Counted from the first letter of the stretch, positions 1-5,868 are shown. The stretch: 9,483 bases of DNA from Nitrososphaera sp. (GCA_025935445.1 JAICVG010000025.1:1-9483); one strand, 5' to 3'. The notes: generated by a model from the sequence alone, not told the origin. Made by a program: numbers and translations.

Positions 1-250
1 AGTTATTTTATCAAAATACTGTGGTCAAGAAGAAAAATAGAAGTTATTGCAGCATCATGGAATTTATTATACCATAACAGTCGATAACTATCGACAGCGA
101 TAGTCGAAAATTTTTTTTGCAACTAAATATATGCTGATGCTGCTGATGATGATAATTTGACTACGTGGCAGTCATAGCATTGGACATGCGATTTTCCTTG
201 CGTATGTAAACCCTGACTTAAATGCAAGCATTATCTTTTGTAAGCTCTGA
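1..250. other. intergenic region downstream of psmB; possible 3' end of a plus-strand gene
   Basis: I recognise no gene here. All three plus-strand frames are open from the left edge for some distance, with stops at 38-40, 75-77 and 85-87. A rightward gene from outside the window could therefore end here, but too few codons remain to identify it. Positions 87-118 hold a hairpin and T8 tract. Positions 131-153 are a GCT/GAT triplet-rich stretch (ATGCTGATGCTGCTGATGAT and onward), low-complexity and without a supported function. Confidence 0.5.
80..118 (+). terminator. overlapping hairpins followed by a T8 tract
   Basis: Two mutually exclusive 7-bp stems share the same central bases: GTCGATA (80-86) pairs with TATCGAC (89-95), and ACTATCG (87-93) pairs with CGATAGT (98-104) around the loop ACAG. 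The second stem is followed after six bases by eight T (111-118). On the plus strand this has the form of an intrinsic terminator, and archaeal RNA polymerase is known to stop at U-rich tracts. It would serve a plus-strand gene left of the window, since psmB runs the other way. On the minus strand the T run is only four long, so it is a weaker candidate for psmB. Confidence 0.5.
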
Positions 251-910
251 CTAGAAGACTACGTGTACTTCGGCCTTTTCTTCCTTTGTCAGCGCTCGGT
301 AGCCCTCATTATCGATAAGGACGACATTGATGCTGTCGCCTGTTCCAGCATTTCTCCTAATAGCAGCTGCTATCGCGTGCATTGCTATCTTGTAAGCATC
401 ATTTACGCTCATATCATCCTTGTACTCCGATTCTAGATAGCCGTATGCAACAGGAGAGCCACTGCCAGTCGAGATGAACTTCTCTGTCGTCATTGATCCA
501 AACAGATCTATATTGTAGATTTGGCCACCTTCTTCTTTTGTCCAGCCTGCCATTATTATCTGGACATAGTATGGGAAGAATCGCTGGTTGAAAAGCACAT
601 TTGAGCATAGCCTTGCAGCAGACTTAATTGGCATCAGCTCTTTGTTCTGGAGCCTATAGAGGTTGGAATTGTAACGCATGACGTCGACAAGGTTCTGTGC
701 ATCTGCCACACCGCCGGCTATAGTCATCGCCAGATGACGGTCGACCTTTTGAATCTTCATCACATGCCTGTCGGCGATAAAGAAGCCTGCACTTGCGCGT
801 GTATCAGCAGCCAAAACTACGCCGTCCTTGCAAATTAGGGCGCAGGTAGTGGTTCCTTTCTTTATCTGATCTGCAATATAATCAGGATATCTCTTGTCAT
901 GAGGATACAT
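251..910 (-). CDS. psmB: archaeal 20S proteasome beta subunit
   Basis: This is the N-terminal-nucleophile threonine protease subunit that forms the two inner rings of the archaeal 20S proteasome, the cytoplasmic ATP-dependent protein degradation machine. The 219 residues are the usual length. A 19-residue propeptide ends at Gly19, and self-cleavage would expose Thr20 as the catalytic Thr1 (context KKGTTT). The other catalytic positions are in register: Asp36 (mature Asp17) in the AADTRAS motif and Lys52 (mature Lys33) in HVMKI. The GSGS segment and the late GDS (mature Asp166/Ser169 region) are also present, so the subunit should be active. The ATG at 908-910 is supported by a TATA-like box about 30 nt upstream, which suggests a leaderless or near-leaderless mRNA. 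It is divergent from leuC. No alpha subunit or activating ATPase gene lies in the window. Confidence 0.97.
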   Translation of the reverse strand: MYPHDKRYPDYIADQIKKGTTTCALICKDGVVLAADTRASAGFFIADRHVMKIQKVDRHLAMTIAGGVADAQNLVDVMRYNSNLYRLQNKELMPIKSAARLCSNVLFNQRFFPYYVQIIMAGWTKEEGGQIYNIDLFGSMTTEKFISTGSGSPVAYGYLESEYKDDMSVNDAYKIAMHAIAAAIRRNAGTGDSINVVLIDNEGYRALTKEEKAEVHVVF

Positions 911-934
911 TTATGGAATTAAGTGAAGCAACCT

Positions 935-944
935 GATTTAAAAC
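935..944 (-). promoter_or_regulatory. TATA-like box A of psmB
   Basis: Read on the minus strand the sequence is GTTTTAAATC, centred about 30 nt upstream of the psmB ATG. This is the spacing expected for archaeal box A when transcription starts at or within a few bases of the start codon. No Shine-Dalgarno sequence lies between box and ATG, which fits a leaderless transcript. Confidence 0.55.
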
Positions 945-946
945 TA

Positions 947-970
947 TCTGCCTGTCTGTCCGTCTGTTTG
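947..970 (+). repeat. six tandem pyrimidine-rich YYYG tetranucleotides
   Basis: The units are TCTG, CCTG, TCTG, TCCG, TCTG and TTTG, in perfect 4-bp phase. They sit between the two divergent box A elements of psmB and leuC and abut the leuC box. The run may be slipped-strand low-complexity DNA or a spacer or binding track in the shared promoter. The sequence alone does not show which. Confidence 0.7.
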
Positions 971-979
971 TTTTATATT
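970..979 (+). promoter_or_regulatory. TATA-like box A of leuC-leuD
   Basis: GTTTTATATT is centred about 36 nt before the leuC TTG start. With the usual distance of about 26 nt from box A to the initiation site, transcription would begin near 1001 and leave a leader of roughly 10 nt. No Shine-Dalgarno is evident. Confidence 0.45.
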
Positions 980-1010
980 CCTCTTATGAGACATTTTTTC
1001 TCTAAGTAGC

Positions 1011-2435
1011 TTGCAGCCAAAGACAATATTTGAGAAGATCTGGGACAGTCATATAGTATATGAAAAAGAGGCGGAGGAGGATGGTCAATCTTTGTTATAT
1101 ATAGATCGGCATCTTATTCACGAAGTGACATCGCCTCAGGCTTTTGATGGGCTTCGAATGAGTAAAAGACGCGTAAGGCGGCCAGATCTGACTTTTGCCA
1201 CTATGGACCACAATGTCCCGACAAGCGACAGGTCGCTTCCAATTATAGATCAGATATCGTCGATACAGATCCAGACGCTTGTTCAAAACTGCAAGGAGTT
1301 TGGCATAACGCTATTTGATATGCATAGCCCAGATCAAGGGATTGTGCATATCATTGGACCAGAGCTTGGGCTAACCCTACCAGGTACCACCATCGTATGT
1401 GGCGACAGCCACACCTCAACCCATGGTGCCTTTGGCGCCTTTGCGCTTGGAATTGGGACAAGCGATGTGGAGCATGTTCTTGCCACCCAGACTATATGGA
1501 TGGACAAGCCTCAGACATTTGCAATAAATATCGAAGGGAGGCGCAAAAACCCTCATGCCATCACCGCCAAGGATATCATACTCTACATAATCAGGACTAT
1601 CGGCACTGCCGGCGGTAGCGGCACGGTGCTTGAGTACCGTGGCGAAACAATATCCGATCTTTCTATGGAGAACAGGATGACGATATGCAACATGTCAATA
1701 GAGGCAGGTGCAAGGGCTGGCATCATAGCACCTGACGAAGAGACATTTGACTTTATCAGGGGTAGACGCTACGCGCCCAACACCGAGCAGTTTGAGAAAG
1801 CAGTGGAACACTGGAAGGCCTTGAGGACGGATCCAAATGCAAGGTTTGACAAGTCCATCACCTTCAATGTCAGTGAGCTTGCACCACAGGTTAGCTGGGG
1901 TACCAATCCGGGGATGGTGGTAGACATTACTGATACCGTGCCGCACCCCGACCAATTTTCTAGGGGAAATGAGAATGAGTACAAGGCTGCGACCCGTGCA
2001 CTTAAATACATGGCACTAGAGCCAGGAACGCCAATTACAGACATAAATGTTGACAGGGTATTCATTGGATCCTGCACAAACTCGCGGCTTGAGGATTTGC
2101 TGGAGGCATCACTCGTACTAAAGGGAAGGAAGGTCTCACCAAAGGTACGTGCAATGGTTGTGCCCGGCTCCCAACAAGTCAAGGCGGCTGCAGAGCGACT
2201 TGGGCTTGATAGAGTTTTTAAGGAGGCCGGCTTTGAATGGCGCGAATCAGGATGCAGTATGTGCCTTGGTATGAACCCCGATATACTTACACCCGGTGAG
2301 CGATGCGCAAGCACTTCAAACCGCAACTTTGAAGGAAGGCAGGGAGTTGGAGGAAGGACACACCTTGTGAGTCCCATAATGGCGGCAGCAGCTGCAATCG
2401 AAGGACACTTTGTAGATATAAGGGGGTGGCTCTAA
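1011..2435 (+). CDS. leuC: 3-isopropylmalate dehydratase large subunit (bacterial type)
   Basis: Together with LeuD this protein isomerises 2-isopropylmalate to 3-isopropylmalate, the second step of leucine synthesis, using a 4Fe-4S cluster (aconitase superfamily). At 474 residues it has the length of the bacterial LeuC family (about 466 in E. coli), not the shorter archaeal/methanogen type of about 420. Near-identical blocks include [19 protein letters not shown] (32-50), ATMDHNV (63-69), [14 protein letters not shown] (130-143) and [14 protein letters not shown] (422-435). The cluster ligands are Cys355 (FIGSCTNSR), Cys415 and Cys418 (GCSMC). The start is TTG at 1011. The frame has a stop at 987-989 and no ATG or GTG between, and residues from position 2 onward align with family N-termini. 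It is the first gene of a leuC-leuD pair; leuA and leuB are not nearby. Confidence 0.97.
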   Translation: MQPKTIFEKIWDSHIVYEKEAEEDGQSLLYIDRHLIHEVTSPQAFDGLRMSKRRVRRPDLTFATMDHNVPTSDRSLPIIDQISSIQIQTLVQNCKEFGITLFDMHSPDQGIVHIIGPELGLTLPGTTIVCGDSHTSTHGAFGAFALGIGTSDVEHVLATQTIWMDKPQTFAINIEGRRKNPHAITAKDIILYIIRTIGTAGGSGTVLEYRGETISDLSMENRMTICNMSIEAGARAGIIAPDEETFDFIRGRRYAPNTEQFEKAVEHWKALRTDPNARFDKSITFNVSELAPQVSWGTNPGMVVDITDTVPHPDQFSRGNENEYKAATRALKYMALEPGTPITDINVDRVFIGSCTNSRLEDLLEASLVLKGRKVSPKVRAMVVPGSQQVKAAAERLGLDRVFKEAGFEWRESGCSMCLGMNPDILTPGERCASTSNRNFEGRQGVGGRTHLVSPIMAAAAAIEGHFVDIRGWL

Positions 2436-2450
2436 GTAGAACCTTTTATA

Positions 2451-3029
2451 GTGCTCAGAAGTAAGGCAACACCGCTTGACAGAGTAAATGTCGATACCGA
2501 CCAGATAGTGCCAAAGCAGTTTTTGAAGCTAGTTAATAGGACCGGCTTTGGCAAGTACCTGTTTTACGATTGGCGCTTTGATACAGACGGCAAGCCAAGG
2601 AGCGACTTTGTGCTAAACAACCCAAAATACTCTAGCCGGCAAATACTGCTTACACGTGATAACTTTGGCAGCGGCAGTTCAAGAGAGCACGCAGTCTGGG
2701 CCATACTTGACTATGGGTTTAAAGCGATAATTGCACCATCATTTGCAGATATTTTCTATAACAACTGCCTTAAAAACGGAGTACTGCCTGTGCGGCTTCC
2801 AGATCATGAAGTAGACTATTTGTTCAGTGACGAAGATCTTTACATCGAGATTGATTTGGCAAAACAGAAAGTCACAGCCGATCTCCACACTATGCATTTT
2901 GAAATAGACAATTTCCACAAGAAACTGATACTTGAAGGCTTGGACAGCATTGGGCTCACCTTGCAGCTTGAAGACTATATTGCAAGGTATGAAAGACAGA
3001 AGCAGATGTTTGCTTTGCACGGCAACTAA
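2451..3029 (+). CDS. leuD: 3-isopropylmalate dehydratase small subunit (bacterial type)
   Basis: This is the swivel-domain partner of LeuC in the isopropylmalate isomerase heterodimer. The 192 residues match bacterial LeuD (201 in E. coli), whereas the archaeal type is about 165. Diagnostic segments are NVDTDQIVPKQFL (13-25), TGFGKYLFYDWRF (31-43), the substrate-binding loop NFGSGSSREHA (71-81), IIAPSFADIFYNN (93-105) and GLDSIGLTLQ near the end. The start is GTG at 2451. The frame is the same as that of leuC and its upstream limit is the leuC TAA, leaving only GTA GAA CCT TTT ATA between, so GTG is the first usable codon. No well-spaced Shine-Dalgarno is present (a G-rich run lies about 22 nt away), so termination-reinitiation coupling after leuC is plausible. 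The N-terminus is about 9 residues shorter than in E. coli. Confidence 0.96.
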   Translation: MLRSKATPLDRVNVDTDQIVPKQFLKLVNRTGFGKYLFYDWRFDTDGKPRSDFVLNNPKYSSRQILLTRDNFGSGSSREHAVWAILDYGFKAIIAPSFADIFYNNCLKNGVLPVRLPDHEVDYLFSDEDLYIEIDLAKQKVTADLHTMHFEIDNFHKKLILEGLDSIGLTLQLEDYIARYERQKQMFALHGN

Positions 3030-3033
3030 CAAG

Positions 3034-3042
3034 ATTTTTATC
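3034..3042 (+). promoter_or_regulatory. possible TATA-like box for the PurF-like gene
   Basis: ATTTTTATC lies between leuD and the next gene, centred about 34 nt before its TTG start, so initiation near 3064 would give a leader of about 8 nt. The 42-nt gap after leuD also allows read-through from the leu promoter. Support is limited to position and base composition. Confidence 0.3.
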
Positions 3043-3071
3043 CTAACTTCATTAAGGGAAGACGAAGGTAG

Positions 3072-4448
3072 TTGGCTGGCATTGTGGCTATTTATAGCTA
3101 CGGCTCAGATAGCAAGAACAACAATATCATCTACTACCTTGCCCATTCCATGAGGAGGTTGCAACACAGAGGCAAGGCATACTGGAAAATGATAGTAGGC
3201 GAAGGTGCCGCCGGTGCAGAAGGCTCTCTTCCTGCAGACGAAACGATCTTGCGTATCGCACAAAAGGAAAAGCTTCTCGGAAACAATGGCATTGGCTACC
3301 TCTCAAAGAGGCCGCCGCCCTTTCCCAGCATGAACAGCATATGGGTTGTATTTGATGGGTTCTTCGTAGATACTGAAAAGCTCCACCTGCATCCATACAT
3401 CGGTTCTGCAAGGGACTCTGATTCACTTTTCAAGATCTACCATATTTTCACTCAACTCTTAATTTTTGAGAAAAACCCTGAGCGCGCGGCCGAGTTTCTA
3501 GACAGGCACCTCAGAGGGAACCTGATGATCAAGGTGGGCGACAGAATTTACGTCTACCGCGACAGGACTGGATTCAAGCCACTTGTAAGTGCAACCAACC
3601 GCGACAAGACCCTAAATATCATAGCGTCTGAAAACTCTCTCAGAACCTCTCTCATTAACATGGAATTTGCAGACGTCAAGCCCGGCCAACTCTTGAAGAT
3701 TGACAGATATAGTGGGCTCGAAGTCCTAACAAGCGAGTCTACAATAAGGTTGATGATGGATCCCTTTGAGTTCATAAGGGAGTCAAATGTCGTAGCGACG
3801 GTTAATGGCAAGAGCATCTACCAGATCCGCAAGAAAATCGGCAAGGAGCAGGCCAACTTTTTGTCTAAAGAGTTAGATGTAGACTTGGCCTTTGCAGAGC
3901 CTGATTATACTCGCCCGATGACTCTAGGCTTTAGTCTTGAATATCAAAAGCATTCAAAGGTGTTTGAGCTGGCGGAAGGCGTAATTAAGGATAGATACGA
4001 TGACGCAGACCACATGATCGACTTTTCAGAGCAGGTGAGCAAAAACAAGCTGCTCACCACCGGTAGGTCACTCAAATTTATCATCCAAAATCTAGTGCAG
4101 GGAAAGAAGATAGCTACAGTGCAGGGCACAATCCAGACAGGCAGCACAACACGGGAGACAATATATTATCTAAAGAACACCGGCGCAAAGCGCATTGATG
4201 TAGCCGTAAGCTATGTGCCGACAGTGGATGGAAGGCAGGTTGGGTTGTATACACAAAACCGCGACCTCATTGCAAATAAGTACATGGGCAAGGTGTCATC
4301 CATCAATGAGCTTAATCAAAACATTGCCAGAGAGCTAGGGGCAGATTCCTTATATTACAACTCGCCGGCTGTTCTAGCAAAAGGCATCGGGGTGTCAGAA
4401 AACGACCTATGGTTTCCTGAGTGGGTGAGATTCATTGATTACAAATAA
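3072..4448 (+). CDS. PurF-like (class II glutamine amidotransferase / phosphoribosyltransferase) protein with degenerate active sites
   Basis: The 458 residues follow the two-domain plan of glutamine PRPP amidotransferase (PurF, first step of purine synthesis). The N-terminal Ntn glutaminase-like part covers about 2-230, with MAGIVAIYSY at the start, LQHRG at 30-34, DSD at 115-117, RDRTGFKPL at 163-171, ENSL at 187-190 and DVKPGQ at 201-206. A phosphoribosyltransferase-like part covers about 240-440. Key residues are missing. The nucleophile that should be Cys2 is Ala2. The HNGN oxyanion loop reads FDGF (94-97). The RYSTAG-type Arg segment reads IGYLSKR (74-80). The PRPP loop, normally VDDSIVRGTT, reads VQGTIQTGSTT (350-360) without the acidic pair. 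The TTG start is forced by an in-frame TAG at 3069-3071. Inference: this is a pseudoenzyme with a regulatory or scaffold role, and a genuine PurF must be encoded elsewhere. It lies 42 nt after leuD and may be cotranscribed. Confidence 0.8.
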   Translation: MAGIVAIYSYGSDSKNNNIIYYLAHSMRRLQHRGKAYWKMIVGEGAAGAEGSLPADETILRIAQKEKLLGNNGIGYLSKRPPPFPSMNSIWVVFDGFFVDTEKLHLHPYIGSARDSDSLFKIYHIFTQLLIFEKNPERAAEFLDRHLRGNLMIKVGDRIYVYRDRTGFKPLVSATNRDKTLNIIASENSLRTSLINMEFADVKPGQLLKIDRYSGLEVLTSESTIRLMMDPFEFIRESNVVATVNGKSIYQIRKKIGKEQANFLSKELDVDLAFAEPDYTRPMTLGFSLEYQKHSKVFELAEGVIKDRYDDADHMIDFSEQVSKNKLLTTGRSLKFIIQNLVQGKKIATVQGTIQTGSTTRETIYYLKNTGAKRIDVAVSYVPTVDGRQVGLYTQNRDLIANKYMGKVSSINELNQNIARELGADSLYYNSPAVLAKGIGVSENDLWFPEWVRFIDYK

Positions 4449-4560
4449 GAGCAAGAGATATCCATCCTGCAGAATCCGCCTCCACCTGACAACATGCAGG
4501 TGTTATATTGAGATACAGCATATACATTCAGGATCAGAGCTTATCATAAAGAAAATAGAC

Positions 4561-4629
4561 AGGAGGGAGTATATGTATGAGCAGAGAGACAAGCACATGA
4601 GCCAATTCTCACTCTTGACTAGAATATGA
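4561..4629 (+). CDS. possible 18-codon micro-ORF with a strong Shine-Dalgarno
   Basis: AGGAGGGAG at 4561-4569 is an almost complete anti-16S match, followed 3 nt later by ATG at 4573. The ORF is MYEQRDKHMSQFSLLTRI and stops at 4627-4629. A second ATG at 4577 opens a 7-codon ORF in another frame. Strong Shine-Dalgarno sequences are not seen before the larger genes of this window, so this one stands out. The encoded peptide resembles nothing I know. It may be chance, the relic of a lost gene start, or a genuine small peptide. Confidence 0.2.
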   Translation, partial: RREYMYEQRDKHMSQFSLLTRI

Positions 4630-4709
4630 GACAGACTACGGGATAATCACATTACTGTTCAAGACTTAGAGCAGTTGTTCAACGATGAACGCGCACTAAG
4701 CAGCAGCGC

Positions 4710-4733
4710 CACAATCTTATGCAACGGATTGTG
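4710..4733. other. hairpin CACAATC/GATTGTG
   Basis: CACAATC (4710-4716) pairs perfectly with GATTGTG (4727-4733), and T4717 with G4726 adds a wobble pair. The loop is TATGCAAC (4718-4725). An ATG at 4719 in the loop opens an 18-codon ORF, MQRIVILLFSIMAMTGAL, which looks like a signal or membrane peptide and stops at 4773-4775. No T tract follows closely, so this is not a typical terminator. It could be part of a small RNA or translation-control element. There is no direct evidence for either. Confidence 0.35.
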
Positions 4734-4768
4734 ATACTATTATTCTCCATAATGGCGATGACTGGTGC

Positions 4769-4777
4769 CTTATAAAA
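4769..4777 (+). promoter_or_regulatory. orphan TATA box in the convergent gap
   Basis: CTTATAAAA is a good archaeal box A match. A transcript would start near 4800, where an ATG at 4801 opens a 13-codon ORF ending at 4840-4842, with a pyrimidine-rich CTTTTCTT before its stop. No recognisable gene follows on this strand. Any product would be a small RNA, a tiny peptide or an antisense transcript running into the 3' end of the nucleotidase-like gene. Confidence 0.3.
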
Positions 4778-4943
4778 TGTGGCTAAGTCAACTACAATCA
4801 ATGGTATTACCACATAGTCAACAATTGCTCAACTTTTCTTAATATACATAGAGGATACTACTTATGGAGACATGGTCAAATATCAAATAAGAGTTTCAAA
4901 CTGCGTCTTTGTTTGGTGCGTATTGCACCTGCCATTAAACTGC

Positions 4944-5522
4944 CTAGAGCAGCTTTTCTGCCTCGCTTAAGGAATTTACCCTCACTGGCCAATTGAAATT
5001 CTTGTTCCATGGCTGGTTGAATAGTATTGCCGACTTGGGAGAGATAATGTCTATTAGGTTCTTTGGGGCGTCGTCTATCAATATATCAAAAGGGTAGTTG
5101 GCTTTTGGCACCGCGTCATAGATGAACAACAATTCGTCGGTGTAGACGCGATAGAAATCGAGCCACTTGGATACATAGGGAGCTGTGGGCCTCTCCCGCT
5201 TTGTGATTATAGATATCCTGTAGCCCTTGCGGTGGATGCGTTTTGTCACATCGCCAATCTTGGGCTCTGTCGGGGGTATTTCGCGCCATCTGTACTTCCA
5301 TACATAAGTGAAGTATCGATAGACCTGATTAGGCGTTATCGGCAGCATTGTAGGTATATCCCAATTGGCGATTTCTTTCTTTGTGATTTGTGCTTTGTTC
5401 CGCTTATTGTATTCATCAGTCCAGACAAGCATTACATCGGCAAGGACGGAATCGACGTCAATAGCTACTGTTTTGACTGCCTCAGTAACCCTTGACCTCA
5501 TTTCCTCAGCATCTGTGGTCAA
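4944..5522 (-). CDS. HAD-superfamily 5'(3')-deoxyribonucleotidase-like protein (NT5C family)
   Basis: The protein resembles the cytosolic 5'(3')-deoxyribonucleotidases (NT5C, HAD phosphatase superfamily), which remove phosphate from (deoxy)nucleoside monophosphates. Its 192 residues are typical. Motif I is AIDVDSVLAD, with nucleophile Asp22 and acid/base Asp24. Motif II is Thr107 in ISIITKRE, a candidate motif III Lys is Lys140, and motif IV is ILIDDAP with Asp150/Asp151. The family-typical LFNQPWN follows at 168-174. All catalytic positions are present, so it is likely an active phosphatase, though the substrate is not determined and archaeal members are mostly uncharacterised. The start is TTG at 5520-5522, supported by a TATA box about 27 nt upstream. 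The ATG at codon 8 (5499-5501) is an alternative that keeps all motifs. It is convergent with the PurF-like gene. Confidence 0.85.
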   Translation of the reverse strand: MTTDAEEMRSRVTEAVKTVAIDVDSVLADVMLVWTDEYNKRNKAQITKKEIANWDIPTMLPITPNQVYRYFTYVWKYRWREIPPTEPKIGDVTKRIHRKGYRISIITKRERPTAPYVSKWLDFYRVYTDELLFIYDAVPKANYPFDILIDDAPKNLIDIISPKSAILFNQPWNKNFNWPVRVNSLSEAEKLL

Positions 5523-5545
5523 CGTAACTGGCAGTATCCATTGCG

Positions 5546-5553
5546 TATTTATA
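5546..5553 (-). promoter_or_regulatory. TATA box of the nucleotidase-like gene
   Basis: On the minus strand it reads TATAAATA, centred about 27 nt upstream of the TTG start at 5522. This is exact leaderless spacing and favours TTG over the ATG seven codons downstream, which would carry a leader of about 21 nt without a properly spaced Shine-Dalgarno. Confidence 0.6.
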
Positions 5554-5715
5554 GAATATCAATGGAATGAGATCTATATGCCTCAGTTGAGCGTAGATTT
5601 ATGCTGGTTTGCTAATTATATGGAAAGTATGTGTTTATTGGATTATGGTAATAGTTAGACAAAGATGAGAGCTTGGTATTTGAATAATAAAATCACATGC
5701 TTTTTTCACGCCTGT

Positions 5716-5725
5716 TGCCGCGGCA
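5716..5725. repeat. perfect 10-bp palindrome TGCCGCGGCA
   Basis: TGCCGCGGCA is self-complementary and stands out as a GC island inside AT-rich DNA. It is preceded by a T6 tract (5701-5706) and an AATAAAAT box-like element near 5686-5693, and sits about 10 nt before an ATG at 5735. It could be an operator at a minor transcription start. A palindrome with no loop is better explained as a protein-binding site than as an RNA hairpin. Confidence 0.4.
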
Positions 5726-5734
5726 TAAACAAAT

Positions 5735-5842
5735 ATGTTAGAAATTGGGAATATCTTAAGCAAGTACTCTTTCGCCACTTTCTATGGTTGGAGTGAAGTG
5801 ATAAATCTAATAGCTTTATTCAGGAAAGAGTATAAAAATTAG
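5735..5842 (+). CDS. possible 35-aa small ORF
   Basis: ATG at 5735 opens a 35-codon frame ending with TAG at 5840-5842. The peptide begins MLEIGNILSKYSFATFYGW and continues with a hydrophobic SEVINLIALF and a basic end. A TATA-like AATAAAAT lies about 45 nt upstream. There is no Shine-Dalgarno and no family I recognise. An open frame of this length is expected by chance, so this is only a candidate. Confidence 0.15.
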   Translation: MLEIGNILSKYSFATFYGWSEVINLIALFRKEYKN

Positions 5843-5868
5843 TTATGATATCTTTAAGACGTGTCTTA
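5831..5868 (+). promoter_or_regulatory. TATA box followed by a 14-bp dyad at the predicted start site
   Basis: TATAAAAA (5831-5838) is a strong box A match. The predicted initiation point, about 26-28 nt downstream, falls on the dyad TAAGAC-GT-GTCTTA (5855-5868), a 6-2-6 inverted repeat. A dyad over the start site is a classic position for a repressor operator. The leader to the cyclase ATG would be about 85 nt. A second AT-rich stretch (TTATTATTTACTAAA, 5866-5880) is an alternative promoter. Confidence 0.45.

Larger units (their letters stand above)
4449..4943. other. convergent intergenic region with hairpins and micro-ORFs
   Basis: This 495-nt gap lies between the 3' ends of the PurF-like gene and the nucleotidase-like gene. 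No homologous gene is recognised. It contains the hairpin CACCTG/CAGGTG (4483-4502, 8-nt loop), a Shine-Dalgarno-led micro-ORF (4561-4629), the small hairpin GTTCA/TGAAC near 4677-4690, a 7-8 bp hairpin (4710-4733), an 18-codon hydrophobic ORF starting in that hairpin's loop (4719-4775), a TATA box (4769-4777) and a 5-bp hairpin GGTGC/GCACC (4915-4929) just past the nucleotidase stop. Such density may mark a small RNA or a decayed gene, but nothing here is proven. Confidence 0.5.

Noticed and set aside
1..87. C-terminal end of a plus-strand gene in frame 1 (28 codons to TAA at 85-87)
   Set aside because: The other two frames are also open for 12 and 24 codons, the peptide shows no family signature, and its stop lies inside the hairpin. 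It cannot be decided from this window.
131..216. possible C/D-box RNA (TGATGA near 145-152, CTGA at 213-216)
   Set aside because: There is no convincing internal C'/D' pair or terminal stem, and the TGATGA motif arises from a GAT-rich repeat.
1769..2377. 202-codon open frame on the minus strand inside leuC
   Set aside because: It lies entirely opposite a strongly conserved LeuC coding frame, has no recognisable domain or promoter, and its composition is that of an antisense shadow.
4483..4502. CACCTG/CAGGTG hairpin after the PurF-like gene as a terminator
   Set aside because: It is only 6 bp with an 8-nt loop and no following T tract. It is mentioned in the gap description only.
4435..4629. 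64-codon ORF starting inside the end of the PurF-like gene
   Set aside because: The first part overlaps conserved coding sequence in another frame and the peptide is Cys/Arg-rich without a family. Only its last 18 codons, after the Shine-Dalgarno, were kept as a candidate.
5365..5658. 97-codon plus-strand ORF across the nucleotidase start
   Set aside because: Half of it is antisense to the conserved motif I region of the nucleotidase-like gene. The remaining 26-codon part from ATG 5578 has no promoter or ribosome site.
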